Shown here: positions 27,469-34,813 of the stretch, piece after piece
Position numbering within the stretch: position 1 is the first letter of the stretch
Layout of the letters: the number at the start of each line of letters is the position of its first letter
From: Hymenobacter terrenus
GTDB taxonomy: Bacteria > Bacteroidota > Bacteroidia > Cytophagales > Hymenobacteraceae
DNA length: 64,000 bases
NCBI RefSeq assembly: GCF_000972495.1
Contig: NZ_LATM01000001.1
Coordinates: 455,241 to 519,240 of the forward strand
Reading direction: 5' to 3'
Program-made: the position numbers and the translations under genes
Notes under the pieces: model-generated
Database searches by the model: none
The model's input: the letters and a program-made list of their open reading frames with translations, nothing else
What the model was told of the DNA's origin: nothing

Positions 27469-28287
27469 ATGAAGCTAGTATTATACAATTGCGAGCTGCG
27501 AGATGCTGAATCCTTCGCCCTACCGCTGCCCAATCGCGGCCTTGCCTTCGGCGACGGTTTCTTTGAAACCTTGGTTTTTGCGGACGGCCGCTTGCGCCTC
27601 GCCCCCAACCACCTCGGCCGCATGCAGCTGGCCGCTGCCGCTCTTCACCTCGCGCTACCCGCTGCGCTGGCCACAGCCGAAGCCCTGGAAACAACCCTGG
27701 CTCATCTGGCCCACGCCAACCACTTGCCCGCAGCCCGCTTGCGGCTGCAACTCTGGCGGGCCGGTGGTGGCCGCTACGCCCCGCCCACTGATGCGGTCGA
27801 GTGGCTGGCCACCGCCGAGGCTTTTGTAGCTGACGAAACACCTGTGGCCAGGGCGGACTTCGCACTGGAAACGCATTCCATATATTCGCCGCTGAGCTTT
27901 TGCAAAGGCCCGCAAGCATGGCTCTACGTGCGGGCTGCCCACGAACGGCAGCAGCGGGGGCTCGATGAAATCATTCTTTGCGACGCGGCCGGGCACGTAG
28001 CGGAAGCCGGCGCGGCGGCCATTTTCTGGGTGAAGGATGACGTACTGTTCACCCCTTCGCTGGCCAGCGGCTGCGTGGCGGGCGTGCGCCGGGCGCAGGT
28101 GCTACGGACGGCGCGGCAAGCCGGTATGGAGTGTCGGGAAGGGCTATTTGCGCGGGCGGAGCTGCTGGGAGCAGATGCGGCTTTTACGGCGAATGTTGCA
28201 GCCATTAAACCCATTTGCCAAATCGGTCAAATTAACTTTCTATCAGAAATTCAGCTCTCATTTTTAGCGCAAGATTCCGCAGAGTAG
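27469..28287 (+). CDS. Aminotransferase class IV (aminodeoxychorismate lyase-like)
   Basis: PLP enzyme of 272 residues, of the fold used by branched-chain aminotransferase, D-amino acid aminotransferase and 4-amino-4-deoxychorismate lyase. Visible landmarks are PNRGLAFGDGFFETL, a candidate Schiff-base lysine in SFCKGPQAW, and DEIILCDAAGHVAEAG with SGCVAGVRRAQVL. The short length and sequence favour a PabC-like role in folate synthesis, but the substrate cannot be fixed from the sequence. The ATG at 27469 (MKLVLYNCEL) is chosen; a GTG four codons upstream is possible. Its last seven codons lie in a long inverted repeat shared with the end of thyA. Confidence 0.85.
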   Translation: MKLVLYNCELRDAESFALPLPNRGLAFGDGFFETLVFADGRLRLAPNHLGRMQLAAAALHLALPAALATAEALETTLAHLAHANHLPAARLRLQLWRAGGGRYAPPTDAVEWLATAEAFVADETPVARADFALETHSIYSPLSFCKGPQAWLYVRAAHERQQRGLDEIILCDAAGHVAEAGAAAIFWVKDDVLFTPSLASGCVAGVRRAQVLRTARQAGMECREGLFARAELLGADAAFTANVAAIKPICQIGQINFLSEIQLSFLAQDSAE

Positions 28288-28358
28288 AAAAGCAAGTCCC
28301 GCGAAGTGGCTTATGACTTTGCGGGACTTGCTTTTCTACTCTGCGGAATCTTGCGCTA
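28265..28358. terminator. Perfect 38-bp inverted repeat between two convergent genes
   Basis: Arms 28265-28302 and 28321-28358 are exact complements around an 18-base loop. The inner part (AAAAGCAAGTCCCGC) makes a terminator with a U-tract in either direction. The outer part includes the last codons and stop of the aminotransferase gene and the stop of thyA. Confidence 0.85.
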
Positions 28359-29150
28359 CACCGCCACCGGCGCTTTTATCGCGGGCCAGGGCTCATAGTT
28401 TTCCAGCTTGAAATCCTCGAACCGGAAGCCGAAAATATCCATCACCTCGGGGTTAATCCGCATCTGGGGCAGCGGGCGGGGCTCACGCTCTAGTTGCAGG
28501 CGGGCTTGGTCGAGGTGATTGGAATACAGGTGAGTGTCGCCGCCGGTCCAGATGAATTCGCCGGGTTGCAGGCCCGTTACTTGCGCCACCATCAGGGTGA
28601 GCAGTGCGTAGCTGGCGATGTTGAACGGCACGCCGAGGAACACGTCGGCCGAGCGCTGGTAGAGCTGGCAGGAGAGCTTGCCATCGGCGACGTAAAACTG
28701 AAACAGCGCGTGGCAGGGCTGCAATTTCATCTCGGGCAGCTCGGCCACGTTCCAAGCCGAAACGAGGATGCGGCGCGAGTCGGGCTGGGTCTTGAGTTGC
28801 TGGATAATCTGGCTGATTTGGTCGATGTGGCCGCCGTGACCGTCGGGCCAGGAGCGCCACTGGTGGCCGTAGACGGGGCCCAGGTCGCCGCTGGCATCGG
28901 CCCACTCATCCCAGATTTTTACGCCGTGCTCTTTGAGATAGGCAATGTTGGTGTTGCCCTTGAGGAACCATAGCAATTCGTGGATGATGCTCTTTAAATG
29001 CACCTTTTTGGTCGTGACGAGCGGGAAGCCTTCCGCCAGATTGAACCGCATCTGGGGGCCGAAAATGGACAAGGTGCCCGTGCCCGTACGGTCGGTTTTG
29101 ACGGTGCCGGTGTCGAGAATTTGGCGGAGGAGGGCTTGGTACTGGCGCAT
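28356..29150 (-). CDS. thyA: Thymidylate synthase ThyA
   Basis: Makes dTMP from dUMP with methylene-tetrahydrofolate. From the ATG at 29150 ([10 protein letters not shown]) the protein is 264 residues, the same length as the E. coli enzyme, with catalytic Cys146 in LQPCHALFQ at the same number. [43 protein letters not shown] and NIASYALLT are all present. An 11-codon upstream extension is open but not expected. The stop codon falls in the 38-bp inverted repeat. No dihydrofolate reductase gene follows in the window. Confidence 0.97.
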   Translation of the reverse strand: MRQYQALLRQILDTGTVKTDRTGTGTLSIFGPQMRFNLAEGFPLVTTKKVHLKSIIHELLWFLKGNTNIAYLKEHGVKIWDEWADASGDLGPVYGHQWRSWPDGHGGHIDQISQIIQQLKTQPDSRRILVSAWNVAELPEMKLQPCHALFQFYVADGKLSCQLYQRSADVFLGVPFNIASYALLTLMVAQVTGLQPGEFIWTGGDTHLYSNHLDQARLQLEREPRPLPQMRINPEVMDIFGFRFEDFKLENYEPWPAIKAPVAV

Positions 29151-29219
29151 GGGGCTTGGAGCGAAGGCGGTAATTAAGGGCAACAGGGCCGACTAAACGC
29201 CAAAAATAAGCGCCGGCCG

Positions 29220-29489
29220 CTAGGGAGCAGCCGGCGCCGGCTCGCCCGTGAGCAGGAGCAGCAGCCAATCTTCGCCTAGGCGGGTGTAGCGGTTGCGCCC
29301 CGCCTTTTCGTAGGCTATGAAGCCGGGCGGGAGCAGCAGGGCCAACGCCATCACCACCGTTTGGCGGCTGAAGCCCAGCTCGTCGGCCAGCTGCGCGGCC
29401 GTGCGCCGGGGGTACGGAGCCAAAGCCAGGCACAGCTGGGCCAGGGTGTGGCGGCGGAGGCTTCTTGTGAAACCCGCACAGTTGCGCAT
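29220..29489 (-). CDS. Small winged-helix DNA-binding protein
   Basis: An 89-residue protein with an N-terminal basic stretch (MRNCAGFTRSLRRHT) and a helix-turn-helix pattern TAAQLADELGFSRQTVVMALALL, followed by a wing-like GFIAYEKAGRNRYTRLGEDW. It resembles an isolated MarR/ArsR-like winged helix and could be a regulator. It starts 69 bases upstream of thyA on the same strand and may be co-transcribed. An overlapping longer frame on the same strand is rich in Pro and His and is not believed. Confidence 0.55.
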   Translation of the reverse strand: MRNCAGFTRSLRRHTLAQLCLALAPYPRRTAAQLADELGFSRQTVVMALALLLPPGFIAYEKAGRNRYTRLGEDWLLLLLTGEPAPAAP

Positions 29490-29546
29490 TCAACCTGAGT
29501 AATTGACACCCGGATTACTGCTGGTCTGATGTTGCGAACAAGTTCT

Positions 29547-29644
29547 AGCGGAGCGACATCCTAATAGTAAAACGGCTGATACCGGACGCAAAAGCCCCAG
29601 CGAAACGACATCCGGCCCATGAGTGTCGCTCCGCTGGGGCTTTT
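29547..29644. repeat. Nested palindromic repeat
   Basis: The outer arms 29547-29559 and 29623-29635 (AGCGGAGCGACAT type) and inner arms AAAAGCCCCAGCG at 29590-29602 and its complement at 29632-29644 overlap each other. A near copy of AGCGGAGCGACATCC also occurs as CAGCGAAACGACATCC within it. The second hairpin ends in TTTT and could terminate rightward transcription. Confidence 0.6.
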
Positions 29645-29729
29645 AACGCGCTTGATGGGTAATGTTCTACTAGAGCGGTTCGGAGGTGCTGTCCCGTAGG
29701 CGGTACATAGCCCCCGAAACGGCGCTAAG

Positions 29730-29897
29730 AAGCTGTTTGCGTTACTAAAAACGGTCCTGCTGAGTTGGTCGAAGCAGCTCTCCCGCAATACTATCTCTAT
29801 CGATTGGGATTACTGGCGCAGGAGAGATGCTTCGACAGGCGGACGCCAGATAAAGTATGACCGATTTAAAAGACTTTTCGGCTAACGCAAACAGCTT
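29730..29897. mobile_element. MITE-like element with 15-bp terminal inverted repeats
   Basis: AAGCTGTTTGCGTTA at 29730-29744 is exactly repeated inverted at 29883-29897. Inside is a second inverted repeat, GTCGAAGCAGCTCTCC at 29768-29783 against GGAGAGATGCTTCGAC at 29821-29836 (one mismatch). It encodes no protein. No clear target-site duplication was seen. Confidence 0.55.
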
Positions 29898-30010
29898 TTA
29901 AGCAAGCGGCCTGGGTGGGCCCGAAGTGGGTGCGCACGGCCAGTAGGGAGGTGGAGGCATTGGAATGGGTGAGGGCGCAGGCCATGAAAAAGATTGTGGA
30001 TAAGATGTGA

Positions 30011-30110
30011 AAAAATAATTCACATTCTCTCCAAGTTGGGAGAGGAAGTAAAATATTTTTTCACATTCTCTCCCAAGTTGGAGAGAATGTGAAAAAATAT
30101 TTTCTGATTC
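30011..30110. repeat. Palindrome array with CACATTCTCTCC core
   Basis: A perfect 24-base inverted repeat (30050-30073 and 30080-30103, six-base loop CAAGTT) is preceded by a partial direct copy of its left arm and loop at 30013-30042. The arms carry A/T runs beside a C/T-rich core, so the hairpin could act as a terminator on either strand. Confidence 0.65.
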
Positions 30111-30242
30111 TCTCCACTTCCGTTGAAGCGCTTGGCCACTCCAGTTTCTTCGTGCCGCGCTACAGCGAGTGACGGTTAGTCTACTCGCCGGTCATTGTAC
30201 TCGGGCGGGTCTTTGAAAAGGATAATTGTACGGAAGTCAATC

Positions 30243-30286
30243 AGCGCCTATCCGGATCGAAAGTCCTGCCTCTTCGGATAGGCGCT
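30243..30286. repeat. 12-bp perfect hairpin
   Basis: AGCGCCTATCCG at 30243-30254 and its exact complement at 30275-30286, with a 20-base loop and no U-tract. Confidence 0.55.
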
Positions 30287-30332
30287 AAGATGTCGCCCCG
30301 GGGGTTTGCTCGCAACCTGGGCTGCTAAACGA

Positions 30333-30362
30333 AAAAGCCGCTTCGTTTCGGAAGCGGCTTTT
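30333..30362 (-). terminator. Terminator of small His/Cys-rich protein gene
   Basis: Perfect 12-base arms AAAAGCCGCTTC/GAAGCGGCTTTT with a six-base loop, 34 bases past the stop of the minus-strand gene at 30396. Confidence 0.8.
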
Positions 30363-30395
30363 GAGTGTGTAAGCAGTGGCCGAGGCCTTTGGTAA

Positions 30396-30602
30396 CTACA
30401 GCTTTACGGTAGCGAGGGCTTTCACGGCGGGTTTTGCGGCGGCGGTTTTGCCGCCTTTCATGCAGCACGAGCTGGCACCGGCCATGCCTTTGGAACAGGT
30501 TTCTTTCTTGCCTTTTTTACCGTCTTTGTCATGGCCATCGTGGGCGAAAGCGGTGGTGCCAACGAAAGCAAACAGGCCGAGGGCGAGCAGGGTCTTTTTC
30601 AT
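30396..30602 (-). CDS. Small secreted His/Cys-rich protein
   Basis: A 68-residue protein. The ATG at 30602 gives a clean signal peptide (MKKTLLALGLFAFVGTTAFA). The mature part is only about 48 residues: HDGHDKDGKKGKKE, three cysteines (in ETCSKG and SSCCMKGG) and an Ala/Lys-rich tail. Clustered His, Asp and Cys suggest metal binding in the periplasm, but no named family was recognised. It has its own terminator. The longer frame from 30686 would add a non-native N-terminus. Confidence 0.7.
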   Translation of the reverse strand: MKKTLLALGLFAFVGTTAFAHDGHDKDGKKGKKETCSKGMAGASSCCMKGGKTAAAKPAVKALATVKL

Positions 30603-30687
30603 GGGAAACGAAGGGTGAAGGGAATGGTGACCAAAAGCGGCCGTTAGGCTAAGATACACAATGGGCGCCGCTTGGGGCAGCAGCACG

Positions 30688-31146
30688 CTATTTCAACTTC
30701 TGCTCCAGCAGCGTCACGATTTCCGGGTTGCCGCCTGCTTTGGCGAGGGTCAGGGCGTCTTTTCCTTCGTCGTCTTTGGCTTTGGCATCGGCGCCGCTGG
30801 CCAGCAGCAGCTCCACTATCGCCTTGCTGCCTTTGCCCACGGCGGCCATGAGGGCGGTGGCTTTGAAGCCATCGGCTTGGTTGACCTGGGCTTTGTGCTT
30901 GAGCAGGAGCTGCACCAGCGCGAGGCTGTTGTTGGAAGCGGCAGTAATCAGGTAAGTGGTGGGAAAGCCCGGCACCACTTCGACCACGGCATTGGGGTCG
31001 GCGCCGGCGGTGAGCAGGGTTTCAGCTGTCGGGGCGTCGTTTTTCAGGATGGCTTTCTTCAGGGCCTGGGTTGGCGTCGGGGTCTGGGCCTGGGTGGTGT
31101 AAAGGAGACAACACAGGGCCAGCGTAAAGAATAATGTTCTTCTCAT
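30688..31146 (-). CDS. Exported ankyrin-repeat protein
   Basis: A 152-residue protein from the ATG at 31146 (MRRTLFFTLALCCLLYTTQAQ), which gives a signal peptide. Three to four ankyrin repeats follow: LKKAILKNDAPTAETLLTAGADPN, TYLITAASNNSLALVQLLLKHKAQVN, ATALMAAVGKGSKAIVELLLASGADAK and DALTLAKAGGNPEIVTLLEQ. Ankyrin repeats bind proteins; a periplasmic role, perhaps as an inhibitor or scaffold, is possible. It lies 86 bases upstream of the small His/Cys-rich gene on the same strand. Confidence 0.85.
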   Translation of the reverse strand: MRRTLFFTLALCCLLYTTQAQTPTPTQALKKAILKNDAPTAETLLTAGADPNAVVEVVPGFPTTYLITAASNNSLALVQLLLKHKAQVNQADGFKATALMAAVGKGSKAIVELLLASGADAKAKDDEGKDALTLAKAGGNPEIVTLLEQKLK

Positions 31147-31328
31147 AAGCATAAATGCAAGCATTTGGCGTGAAATAGGCCGCAAAGATGAGCCAGCCGG
31201 ACAATGTATTTGCATCGCCAAACCGCGTGCTTCAATAAGTCAAAGCGCTTGTGCGAAAAGTAATACCACTGGCTGGTGGCGTCGGGGCGGGGCGGCTGCT
31301 TCGCCATGCACCGCTCCGACGGTGGTAA

Positions 31329-31348
31329 CGCGAACTTTGTAGTTCGCG
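31329..31348. repeat. REP-like palindrome, copy 1
   Basis: CGCGAACT TTGT AGTTCGCG, followed by CT. Confidence 0.6.
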
Positions 31349-31398
31349 CTGTTGCGCCGTTAAAATTCTCTGGCCGTCGTTCGGGTATCCACCGGGGA

Positions 31399-31418
31399 CG
31401 CGAACTACACAGTTCGCG
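31399..31418. repeat. REP-like palindrome, copy 2
   Basis: CGCGAACT ACAC AGTTCGCG, followed by CT. The arms are identical to copy 1 and only the loop differs. Confidence 0.6.
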
Positions 31419-31559
31419 CTACTGAGCCAGCCGAAACAATTGCGGAAACTGGGGCGTTGCAGGGAGCCGCCGTGTTGGTTTGGTTGGGGGATAAGCCCGA
31501 AAGACTCGCCCGCGTTGTGGCCCCGACCATGCGGCCTCCGAAGCCGCATCACCTTATCT

Positions 31560-33866
31560 ATGTCCCTTCGCCGAACTGCCTATTTAGCCCTGCTTGTGCT
31601 CGGGCTGCTCTCCGCCCTCAGCGCGTTTTACGTGGCTCAGCTGCGGTTCAACTACAATTTCAACGACTTCTACCCTGCCGGCGACCCCGACCTGGACTAC
31701 TACCAGGGCTACACCCGGCGCTTCGGCAACGACAACGACTACCTGCTGCTGGGCCTGGAAGCCCCGGCAGGGAAAACGGTGTTCGACCCCGGCTTTTTGC
31801 AGCGGGTCGATTCGCTCACGCGGCTGGCGAAGCGGCAGCGGCACGTGGTGGCCGTCACCTCCCCCACCACGCTCAGCAACCCGGTGGTGGAAGGCTTGGG
31901 CTTCTTCAACCTGCCCTACCTGCACCCCGACGAGCCCGCCCGCCGCGCCCAGGACTCCACGCTGATTTACCGCACGCCGGGCCTCGTGGGCAACGTATTC
32001 AGCCCCGATGCGCGGGCCGTGGCCCTGGTCATTCAAACCACGCCCGACCTCAAGAAGCCACCCGGCGACTCGCTGCTGGCCGCCCTGCGCGGGGGGCTCA
32101 CGCAACTGCATTTTCCAGAAAAAGCCTACCATTTCGCGGGGCGCGCCGTGGCCCAGTCGGTGTTCGTTGACCGGCTGCAATGGGAGTTGGCCGTGTTCAT
32201 GAGCCTCTCGGTGCTGCTCGTCACGGCCCTGCTCTGGTTCACGTTTCGGACGTGGTGGGGCGTGGTGCTGCCGCTGGTGGTGGTGCTTGGGGCCATCTTG
32301 TGGGGGCTGGGCGTGATGGGGGCCTGCGGCGTGAGCATCGACCTGATGACGGCCTTGCTGCCGGTGATGATGTTCGTGGTGGGCACTTCCGATACCGTGC
32401 ACATTATCACGCGCTACGTGACCGAGCTGGGCTACGGCGCCGGCAAAAAAGAAGCTCTGCGGGTTACGCTGAAGGAATCGGGGTTTGGCTCCGGGCTTTC
32501 GGCCCTCACCACCAGTCTCGGCTTTTTCACGCTGATGACCAGCAGCATCCGGCCGATTTACAACTTCGGGCTATTTACTGGCATTGCCGTGCTGCTGGCT
32601 TTCGTGCTCAGCTTCACGCTGCTGCCGGCGCTGCTGTTGCTGCTCCGCAAGCCCCAGCTGCGGGTGCCGCGCCAGCAGGGCCACAGCTGGGACGGCGTGC
32701 TGGGCCGCCTGTTCCGGCAGATATTGGTCCGGCGGCGGCTGATTTTCGTGGTGAGCGGGCTGGTGCTGGCCACGTCCATCGGCTTGGCCACGCGGGTGCG
32801 CATCAACTCTTCGCTGCTCGATGACTTGTCAAAAAACGACCCCGTGCGACTGGATTTCGCGTTTTTCGAGAAGCAGTTTGCCGGCGTACGGCCCTTCGAG
32901 CTGGAGCTACTACCGACTGGGGGTCGCGATGTCTACGACCTGGCCGTGCTGCGCCAGACCGAGCAAATCGAAACCTACCTGCAACACACATACGGCCTGC
33001 GCTTTGCCGCCTCGCCGGTCACGCTGGTTAAGTCAGTGCGCAAAGCCCTCAATGGCGGTGGGCTGGCCGAATACCGCCTGCCCACCGATTCGCTGGAACT
33101 GGCCCGGCTGCGCAGCAAGCTGAAGCTCTTCCGCAAAAAGCCCGAATTCCGCGCCCTGGTGACGCCCGATGGCCGGGCCGGCCGCCTCACCGGCCGCATG
33201 GCCGATGTGGGCAGCATCCGCGCCGATGCCCTGAACGACAACTTGCGCCGCTACCTGCGCACGGCCATCGACACCACAGTGCTCCAGACCCGCCTCACCG
33301 GCTCGTCGAACCTTATCGACAAGAACAATGAAAATCTAACCCTGAATATGATAACGGGCATGAGCATCGACATCGTGATGGTCACGCTCATTGTGCTGGC
33401 GTTGTTCAAATCCTTGCGCATGACGGTGGTGGTGCTCATTCCCAACCTGGTGCCCATCCTCATCGTGGCGGGGGTGATGGGCCTGGCCGGGGTCAGCATG
33501 AAGGTGAGCACAAGCATTATTTTCACCATCGCCTTCGGCATCGCGGTGGACGACACCATTCACTTCATCAGCAAGTTACGTCTCACGCTCGCCCACGAAA
33601 CTTCGCTTTTCAGGGCGGTGCGGCACACGTATCTGTTGGCGGGCAAAGCGGTTATCGTCACCTCGCTGATACTGGTTGGCGGCTTTTCCACGCTGCTGTT
33701 CTCGTCCTTCGATGGCACGTTTTACGTGGGCTTTCTCATCGGCCTCACGCTGCTCTTCGGGGTGGTCGCCGAGCTAACACTGCTGCCGCTGCTGATTCTG
33801 TTTTTTTACAAACACAAGCCCGCCGAGATAAAGAAGGTCCTCTTGCCAGTGGAACAGGAGGGCTAA
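31560..33866 (+). CDS. MMPL/RND family transporter
   Basis: Inner-membrane protein of 768 residues from the ATG at 31560 (MSLRRTAYLALLVLG). It has the RND/MMPL plan: one membrane helix, a large periplasmic domain, five helices, then the same again. The transmembrane blocks contain FVVGTSDTVHIITRY and FGIAVDDTIHFISKL, the sterol-sensing-like helices that carry proton-relay aspartates in MMPL proteins. Such proteins export lipids, hopanoids or other hydrophobic molecules; the cargo here is unknown. The longer frame from 31440 adds 40 unlikely residues. No membrane-fusion or outer-membrane partner is adjacent. Confidence 0.92.
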   Translation: MSLRRTAYLALLVLGLLSALSAFYVAQLRFNYNFNDFYPAGDPDLDYYQGYTRRFGNDNDYLLLGLEAPAGKTVFDPGFLQRVDSLTRLAKRQRHVVAVTSPTTLSNPVVEGLGFFNLPYLHPDEPARRAQDSTLIYRTPGLVGNVFSPDARAVALVIQTTPDLKKPPGDSLLAALRGGLTQLHFPEKAYHFAGRAVAQSVFVDRLQWELAVFMSLSVLLVTALLWFTFRTWWGVVLPLVVVLGAILWGLGVMGACGVSIDLMTALLPVMMFVVGTSDTVHIITRYVTELGYGAGKKEALRVTLKESGFGSGLSALTTSLGFFTLMTSSIRPIYNFGLFTGIAVLLAFVLSFTLLPALLLLLRKPQLRVPRQQGHSWDGVLGRLFRQILVRRRLIFVVSGLVLATSIGLATRVRINSSLLDDLSKNDPVRLDFAFFEKQFAGVRPFELELLPTGGRDVYDLAVLRQTEQIETYLQHTYGLRFAASPVTLVKSVRKALNGGGLAEYRLPTDSLELARLRSKLKLFRKKPEFRALVTPDGRAGRLTGRMADVGSIRADALNDNLRRYLRTAIDTTVLQTRLTGSSNLIDKNNENLTLNMITGMSIDIVMVTLIVLALFKSLRMTVVVLIPNLVPILIVAGVMGLAGVSMKVSTSIIFTIAFGIAVDDTIHFISKLRLTLAHETSLFRAVRHTYLLAGKAVIVTSLILVGGFSTLLFSSFDGTFYVGFLIGLTLLFGVVAELTLLPLLILFFYKHKPAEIKKVLLPVEQEG

Positions 33867-33944
33867 TCAGGCGGCCGGGAAGCTGGTTGGCAGCAGTTGG
33901 CCGTTCGTCTACTATTGTAGAACAGCACAATACCGGGCGCTGTC

Positions 33945-33976
33945 TTTGTGCCTGTAATCAACGATAAGTACCTATT
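33945..33976 (+). promoter_or_regulatory. Possible promoter of FKBP lipoprotein gene
   Basis: TTTG at 33945-33948, a 20-base spacer and TACCTATT at 33969-33976 approximate the Bacteroidetes -33/-7 pattern just before the ATG at 33995. Confidence 0.4.
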
Positions 33977-33994
33977 TTTACATTTTATGACCAA

Positions 33995-34495
33995 ATGAAA
34001 ACTATGCAAATTCCTTCTTTCGCAGTTACGCTTCGGCTGTTACTCTTCATCTTGCTAGGCACCGCCGGCCTGCTGAGCACGGCTTGTAAAAAAGATAATC
34101 CGAATGATGAAGAAATCATCAAGAAATATCTTAATGACAACAAGATAACCAATGCGCAACGGCAAGGCTCCGGGCTATACTACGTGCCGGTAACGACCGA
34201 CACAACCGCCGTACGGGCCGCAGCCAACAAAACGGTTTCGGTGCTCTACACCGGGGCGCTAATGGATGGTACCGTATTCGATGCGTCGTCGCGGAATGGC
34301 AACAAGCCTATCAGCTTCGTGCTCGGTCGCGGCCAGGTAATTGACGGCTGGGATGAAGGAATTGCCCTCATGCGCAAGGGCGAGAAAGGCGTGCTGCTGA
34401 TTCCATCCGCACTGGGATATGGGGCGCGGAGCGTGGGAGCTATTCCGGCGAATTCGGTCTTGCGCTTCGACGTAGAACTCGTGGACGTGAAGTAA
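33995..34495 (+). CDS. FKBP-type peptidyl-prolyl isomerase lipoprotein
   Basis: A 166-residue envelope foldase that speeds proline isomerisation. The signal peptide ends in lipobox LSTAC (Cys31), followed by KKDNPNDEE. The FKBP domain (about 70-166) shows the standard pattern: VLYTGALMDGTVFDASS, FVLGRGQVIDGWDEGIALMRKGEK and IPSALGYGARSVGAIPANSVLRFDVEL. The short helical segment before it (EIIKKYLNDNKI) is typical of Bacteroidetes FKBP lipoproteins. It appears to be a single-gene unit. Confidence 0.93.
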   Translation: MKTMQIPSFAVTLRLLLFILLGTAGLLSTACKKDNPNDEEIIKKYLNDNKITNAQRQGSGLYYVPVTTDTTAVRAAANKTVSVLYTGALMDGTVFDASSRNGNKPISFVLGRGQVIDGWDEGIALMRKGEKGVLLIPSALGYGARSVGAIPANSVLRFDVELVDVK

Positions 34496-34813
34496 CGCGG
34501 GTAGCAAGGGGCGGCCTTGACTAGAGTAGGCGCCGACTTGCGACGGATATTAACTACTCTTTTGTCGGCGCGTTTTCATCACGTAAATGTTGGTCCTGGC
34601 CAAAATTGGCCGGGACTTTTTATTGGCTGCCGTTCCAGCTTCAACCCTTGTGCTACCGGACTGAAAGCGACTCCATAAACTGGTCCTGTAAGTTGGAAAA
34701 CGGCTTTTTTTCAGCGCTTATGCGTTGCTACCCGCCGCCTTCATCTTCGGTGAAAATCGACTGGATGAGCTTTTTTTCCGTAAACCCAGGGAAAATCATC
34801 CTTCTCACGAGCT
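34496..34813. other. Gene-free region upstream of otsAB
   Basis: A weak inverted repeat (GCGCCGAC/GTCGGCGC around 34527-34573) may end transcription of the FKBP gene. No gene or other clear motif is seen in the rest. Confidence 0.4.

Larger units (their letters stand above)
29490..30395. other. Gene-free palindrome-rich region
   Basis: About 900 bases with no whole gene. It holds nested inverted repeats at 29547-29644, a 168-bp element with terminal inverted repeats at 29730-29897, an open tail of coding sequence ending in TGA at 30008-30010, a repeat set at 30011-30110, a 12-base perfect hairpin at 30243-30286 and a terminator at 30333-30362. Confidence 0.7.
31147..31559. other. Gene-free divergent region with two REP-like palindromes
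   Basis: The upstream region of the ankyrin gene (minus) and the MMPL transporter (plus). No gene is recognised in it. Two copies of an 8-bp palindrome CGCGAACT-N4-AGTTCGCG lie at 31329-31348 and 31399-31418, 70 bases apart. Confidence 0.55.

Noticed and set aside
28906-29493. 195-codon frame overlapping the thyA start and the small winged-helix gene
   Set aside because: Low-complexity Pro/His/Arg translation in a GC-rich region, overlapping two better genes.
30011-30110. Possible CRISPR-like array because of repeated CACATTCTCTCC
   Set aside because: The copies alternate in orientation, spacing is only a few bases and there are no spacers of regular length. It is a palindromic repeat set.
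31457-32170. 237-codon frame inside the MMPL transporter gene
   Set aside because: Overlaps the transporter's coding frame and its translation is an Arg/Pro/Ala-rich shadow.
34527-34573. Inverted repeat GCGCCGAC/GTCGGCGC considered as a terminator of the FKBP gene
   Set aside because: The arms are only eight bases with a loop of about 30 bases and no U-tract, so it is too weak to list as a terminator.
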